From Candidatus Binatia bacterium (GTDB lineage Bacteria; Desulfobacterota; Binatia; Bin18): 33,819 bases of DNA. Every line of letters starts with the position of its first letter. The stretch's first letter is position 1. A model generated the notes under the pieces. That model worked only from the letters and a program-made list of their open reading frames with translations, ran no database searches and was not told the origin of the DNA. Below, piece by piece: positions 32,291 to 33,819 of the stretch. The stretch lies in NCBI GenBank assembly GCA_022824615.1, contig JAJDZM010000115.1:1-33819 (forward strand). The letters are read 5' to 3'. The translations under genes were made by a program, and so were the position numbers.

Positions 32291-32629
32291 ATGGCAACGA
32301 TAGTAATGGATCAGAAGATGTACATTGATCTGCCCCGGCCCGAGGACGAGAAAGACGGTTACTACGAGGAGCGCAAGGAAGTGGCGCGGGTGCGCGTCAT
32401 GGACAGCGCCCGGGGAGCGGGGGAAATGATCGGGTGGTTGGAGTACCAAACGGACGACGAAGTGGGGCTGGTTCAGCCCGAAGGCTATCGGCTACCGGAC
32501 GATGAGGAAAAGTACGTGCCGGACCTGGGCGACTGGCTGGCCGAGCGCTCTGGCGTCGACAGATTTTACTGGGGGAACATGGTGGTTCAAGAAGAGGTCT
32601 GGAAGGCCGTGATTGCACGGTTTCTGTAG
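32291..32629 (+). CDS. Acidic hypothetical protein
   Basis: A 112-residue acidic protein, not recognised. It begins with a short strand, has a charged DEKDGYYEERKEVARV segment, and later EYQTDDEVGLVQPEGYRLPDDEEKYVPDLGDWLAE. The last 20 residues are aromatic and hydrophobic (FYWGNMVVQEEVWKAVIARF). GAAAGGAGAG precedes the ATG at good spacing. It opens a run of three plus-strand genes (32291, 32710, 33246) with short gaps, which probably form an operon. No signal peptide or membrane segment is present. Confidence 0.6.
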   Translation: MATIVMDQKMYIDLPRPEDEKDGYYEERKEVARVRVMDSARGAGEMIGWLEYQTDDEVGLVQPEGYRLPDDEEKYVPDLGDWLAERSGVDRFYWGNMVVQEEVWKAVIARFL

Positions 32630-32709
32630 GGATATGAACACGCCCTCGCAAGGTGACGACCTTGACGTTCGTCACCGCCTGGGGAGCCAAGAATGCAAAG
32701 GAGGAAGCA

Positions 32710-33234
32710 ATGGATGAGTCCCGGCTCAGAATCGGCTACTACTACAGCAAGGAAAAAGGAACAATCGCCCTTGACCTCGACGACCTCCACAAGATGCTGA
32801 ACGCCGGCCACGGCTACCACAAGATTACCAAATCCCGGCATTCGCGTTTCTGCGATGTCGTTGGCCGTAGCAGGCTCAATAACGACGGAGGGCTCGTATT
32901 CGTAATGGAAGCCGGAGCACTTGAGATAGAGCCGATGAACTTTGACCCCGTCCCGCGCCTGGTGGACATAGGAGAAATAGGGCGAGAACACCCCGTCCCC
33001 ATGCCCAATGTCTCCAAGCCGGGAATCGCCACCGAGGAGCACCCTCTCATTCTCTCCTGTAAATGGGAAACCATCACCACATCAAAGGGGAGCAAGAAGG
33101 ATGAAGAGACCGTCACCATTGCTCTTGACGATCTCCAACAGCTTCTGAACACCGGCTACGGCTATCACGAGATCATCCCATCCCGGTCGTCCGGCTCGGT
33201 CTCCATCATTCCAGCGAACAGAGCCGGGGAATAA
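32710..33234 (+). CDS. Hypothetical protein with internal repeat
   Basis: A 174-residue protein of unknown family. Residues about 18-45 (TIALDLDDLHKMLNAGHGYH, then K-I-T-K-S-R-H-S) and about 135-161 (VTIALDDLQQLLNTGYGYHE, then I-I-P-S-R-S-S) are clearly the same unit, so the protein arose by duplication or is a two-module binder. GGAGG lies 5 bases before ATG 32710; an earlier in-frame start at 32653 has no such site. It follows the acidic protein by 80 bases and precedes the phosphatase by 11. No enzymatic motif is visible. Confidence 0.65.
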   Translation: MDESRLRIGYYYSKEKGTIALDLDDLHKMLNAGHGYHKITKSRHSRFCDVVGRSRLNNDGGLVFVMEAGALEIEPMNFDPVPRLVDIGEIGREHPVPMPNVSKPGIATEEHPLILSCKWETITTSKGSKKDEETVTIALDDLQQLLNTGYGYHEIIPSRSSGSVSIIPANRAGE

Positions 33235-33245
33235 AGGAAAGAGAG

Positions 33246-33704
33246 ATGATGGATAGACGACCGATAGAATACTGTTACTGGGTGGAGGAGGGCCAATTCC
33301 TGGCCGGGGAGTATCCCAGGAACAAGGAGGACGACGCGGCTTCCAGGGCCAAACTGGCGGCGCTCACTAAAGCAGGGATCACCACCTTTATCGACCTGAC
33401 CGAGGAGGGAGAGCTATCGCCCTATGCCCGGTGGCTGGACTCGGAGAGCCAGACCTATCATCGTTTCCCGATCTGGGACGTGAGCATTCCGGACTCGCCG
33501 GAAACGACCATAGATATCCTCGACACCATCGACACCCACATAGCCAAAGGCGATGTCGTGTACCTGCATTGTTGGGGAGGGGTCGGGCGCACAGGGACCA
33601 TAGTAGGCTGCTGGTTGGTCAGGCACGGGCATCCTGGACCTGCGGCATTGGAGCGCCTGGCGGAACTCTGGGCTGAATGCCCTAGGCTCAGGACCTATAA
33701 ATGA
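33246..33704 (+). CDS. Dual-specificity/tyrosine phosphatase-like protein
   Basis: A 152-residue cysteine phosphatase. The P-loop HCWGGVGRTGT is at residues 108-118 with nucleophile Cys109 and Arg115, and the preceding WDVSIPDSPE segment holds the candidate general-acid aspartate. The sequence follows small bacterial dual-specificity phosphatases, but those usually run 15-25 residues further, ending with an SPET-type block; here it stops at PRLRTYK, so the C-terminus may be shortened. Ribosome binding site GGAAAGAGAG is close to the ATG. It is the third gene of the operon-like run and lies 65 bases before a transposase gene. Confidence 0.8.
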   Translation: MMDRRPIEYCYWVEEGQFLAGEYPRNKEDDAASRAKLAALTKAGITTFIDLTEEGELSPYARWLDSESQTYHRFPIWDVSIPDSPETTIDILDTIDTHIAKGDVVYLHCWGGVGRTGTIVGCWLVRHGHPGPAALERLAELWAECPRLRTYK

Positions 33705-33769
33705 TGATTGCTGGAGTGTAGTGTGGTGAGTGTTGGATACCCAGTCTCTATTGGAACAGGAGTTCTGTC

Positions 33770-33819
33770 ATGTCAGGCCCTCCTCTGTGGCTCACCGATG
33801 CACAATTCGCCCGCTTGCA
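33770..33819 (+). CDS. IS5-type transposase, first 16 codons (cut by window end)
   Basis: The ATG at 33770 has AGGAG 7 bases upstream, and the translated start MSGPPLWLTDAQFARL resembles the opening of IS5-family transposases, which begin with a W-L-(T/S)-D-x-Q-x-x-R-L segment. The rest is outside the window, and the left inverted repeat of the element should lie in the 65 bases between the phosphatase stop and this start. The assignment is from a short stretch only. Confidence 0.5.
   Translation, partial: MSGPPLWLTDAQFARL

Noticed and set aside
1-33819. CRISPR arrays, rRNA genes, riboswitches and tandem repeats
   Set aside because: No regularly spaced direct repeats, no rRNA-like stretches and no recognisable riboswitch core were found on reading both strands.

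Overview
The window is about 34 kb of dense, GC-rich bacterial DNA (near 60% GC by eye) with no rRNA, no convincing tRNA and no CRISPR array. The gene set is one LLM flavin monooxygenase after another, plus acyl-CoA dehydrogenase, CaiB-type racemase, SDR, EthD, SMP-30, cyclase and dimethylformamidase-like enzymes, a selenoprotein and arsenosugar genes. This resembles uncultured lineages such as Tectomicrobia/Entotheonella, Binatota or deltaproteobacterium-like groups. That placement is inference; no marker gene is present.

Positions 1-5,500 hold a truncated acyl-CoA dehydrogenase, a small zinc-ribbon-like protein, a DUF4326 protein, two LLM-class flavin monooxygenases, a DUF2283 protein and a GrdB/PrdB-like reductase. 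The reductase is split by an in-frame UGA that reads as selenocysteine, in the motif U-P-V-C, with a bacterial SECIS-type hairpin right behind it. Positions 5,700-6,700 hold a BamE-like lipoprotein and a scar of toxin-antitoxin debris: two antitoxin 5' fragments fused tail to tail, next to an intact BrnA antitoxin with no BrnT toxin. Positions 6,700-15,000 are a catabolic stretch: EthD, SMP-30 lactonase, MFS transporter, SDR, secreted cyclase, CoA pyrophosphatase and a large N,N-dimethylformamidase-like enzyme. An orphan truncated MNT nucleotidyltransferase lies among them.

Positions 15,000-18,700 are accessory DNA: a membrane protein of lower GC, an IscA-like protein with a cysteine-rich tail, and an NTF2-like protein. 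Next comes an apparent non-autonomous mobile element (17,018-18,585) with inverted terminal repeats and 8-9 bp flanking direct repeats. It has no transposase and carries two paralogous secreted six-cysteine proteins. Their leaders are nearly identical at the DNA level while the mature parts have diverged.

Positions 18,700-26,300 return to metabolism: alpha-methylacyl-CoA racemase, 6-phosphogluconate dehydrogenase with glucokinase, then on the minus strand a nitrilase-family hydrolase and two different MoeA proteins, one with a C-terminal periplasmic-binding-protein-like domain. Positions 26,400-31,650 hold a small lipoprotein, a crotonase-fold enzyme whose active site matches 6-oxocamphor hydrolase rather than enoyl-CoA hydratase, a PNPOx-like protein, an arsM-arsS pair for arsenosugar synthesis, and a divergent cytoplasmic reductive-dehalogenase-like protein. 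From 31,650 to the end there is a gene-poor AT-richer stretch, two unknown proteins (one with an internal repeat), a dual-specificity phosphatase, and the first codons of an IS5-type transposase at the right edge.

Start codons were chosen mainly from Shine-Dalgarno spacing. All family assignments come from reading motifs by eye; no database search was run.
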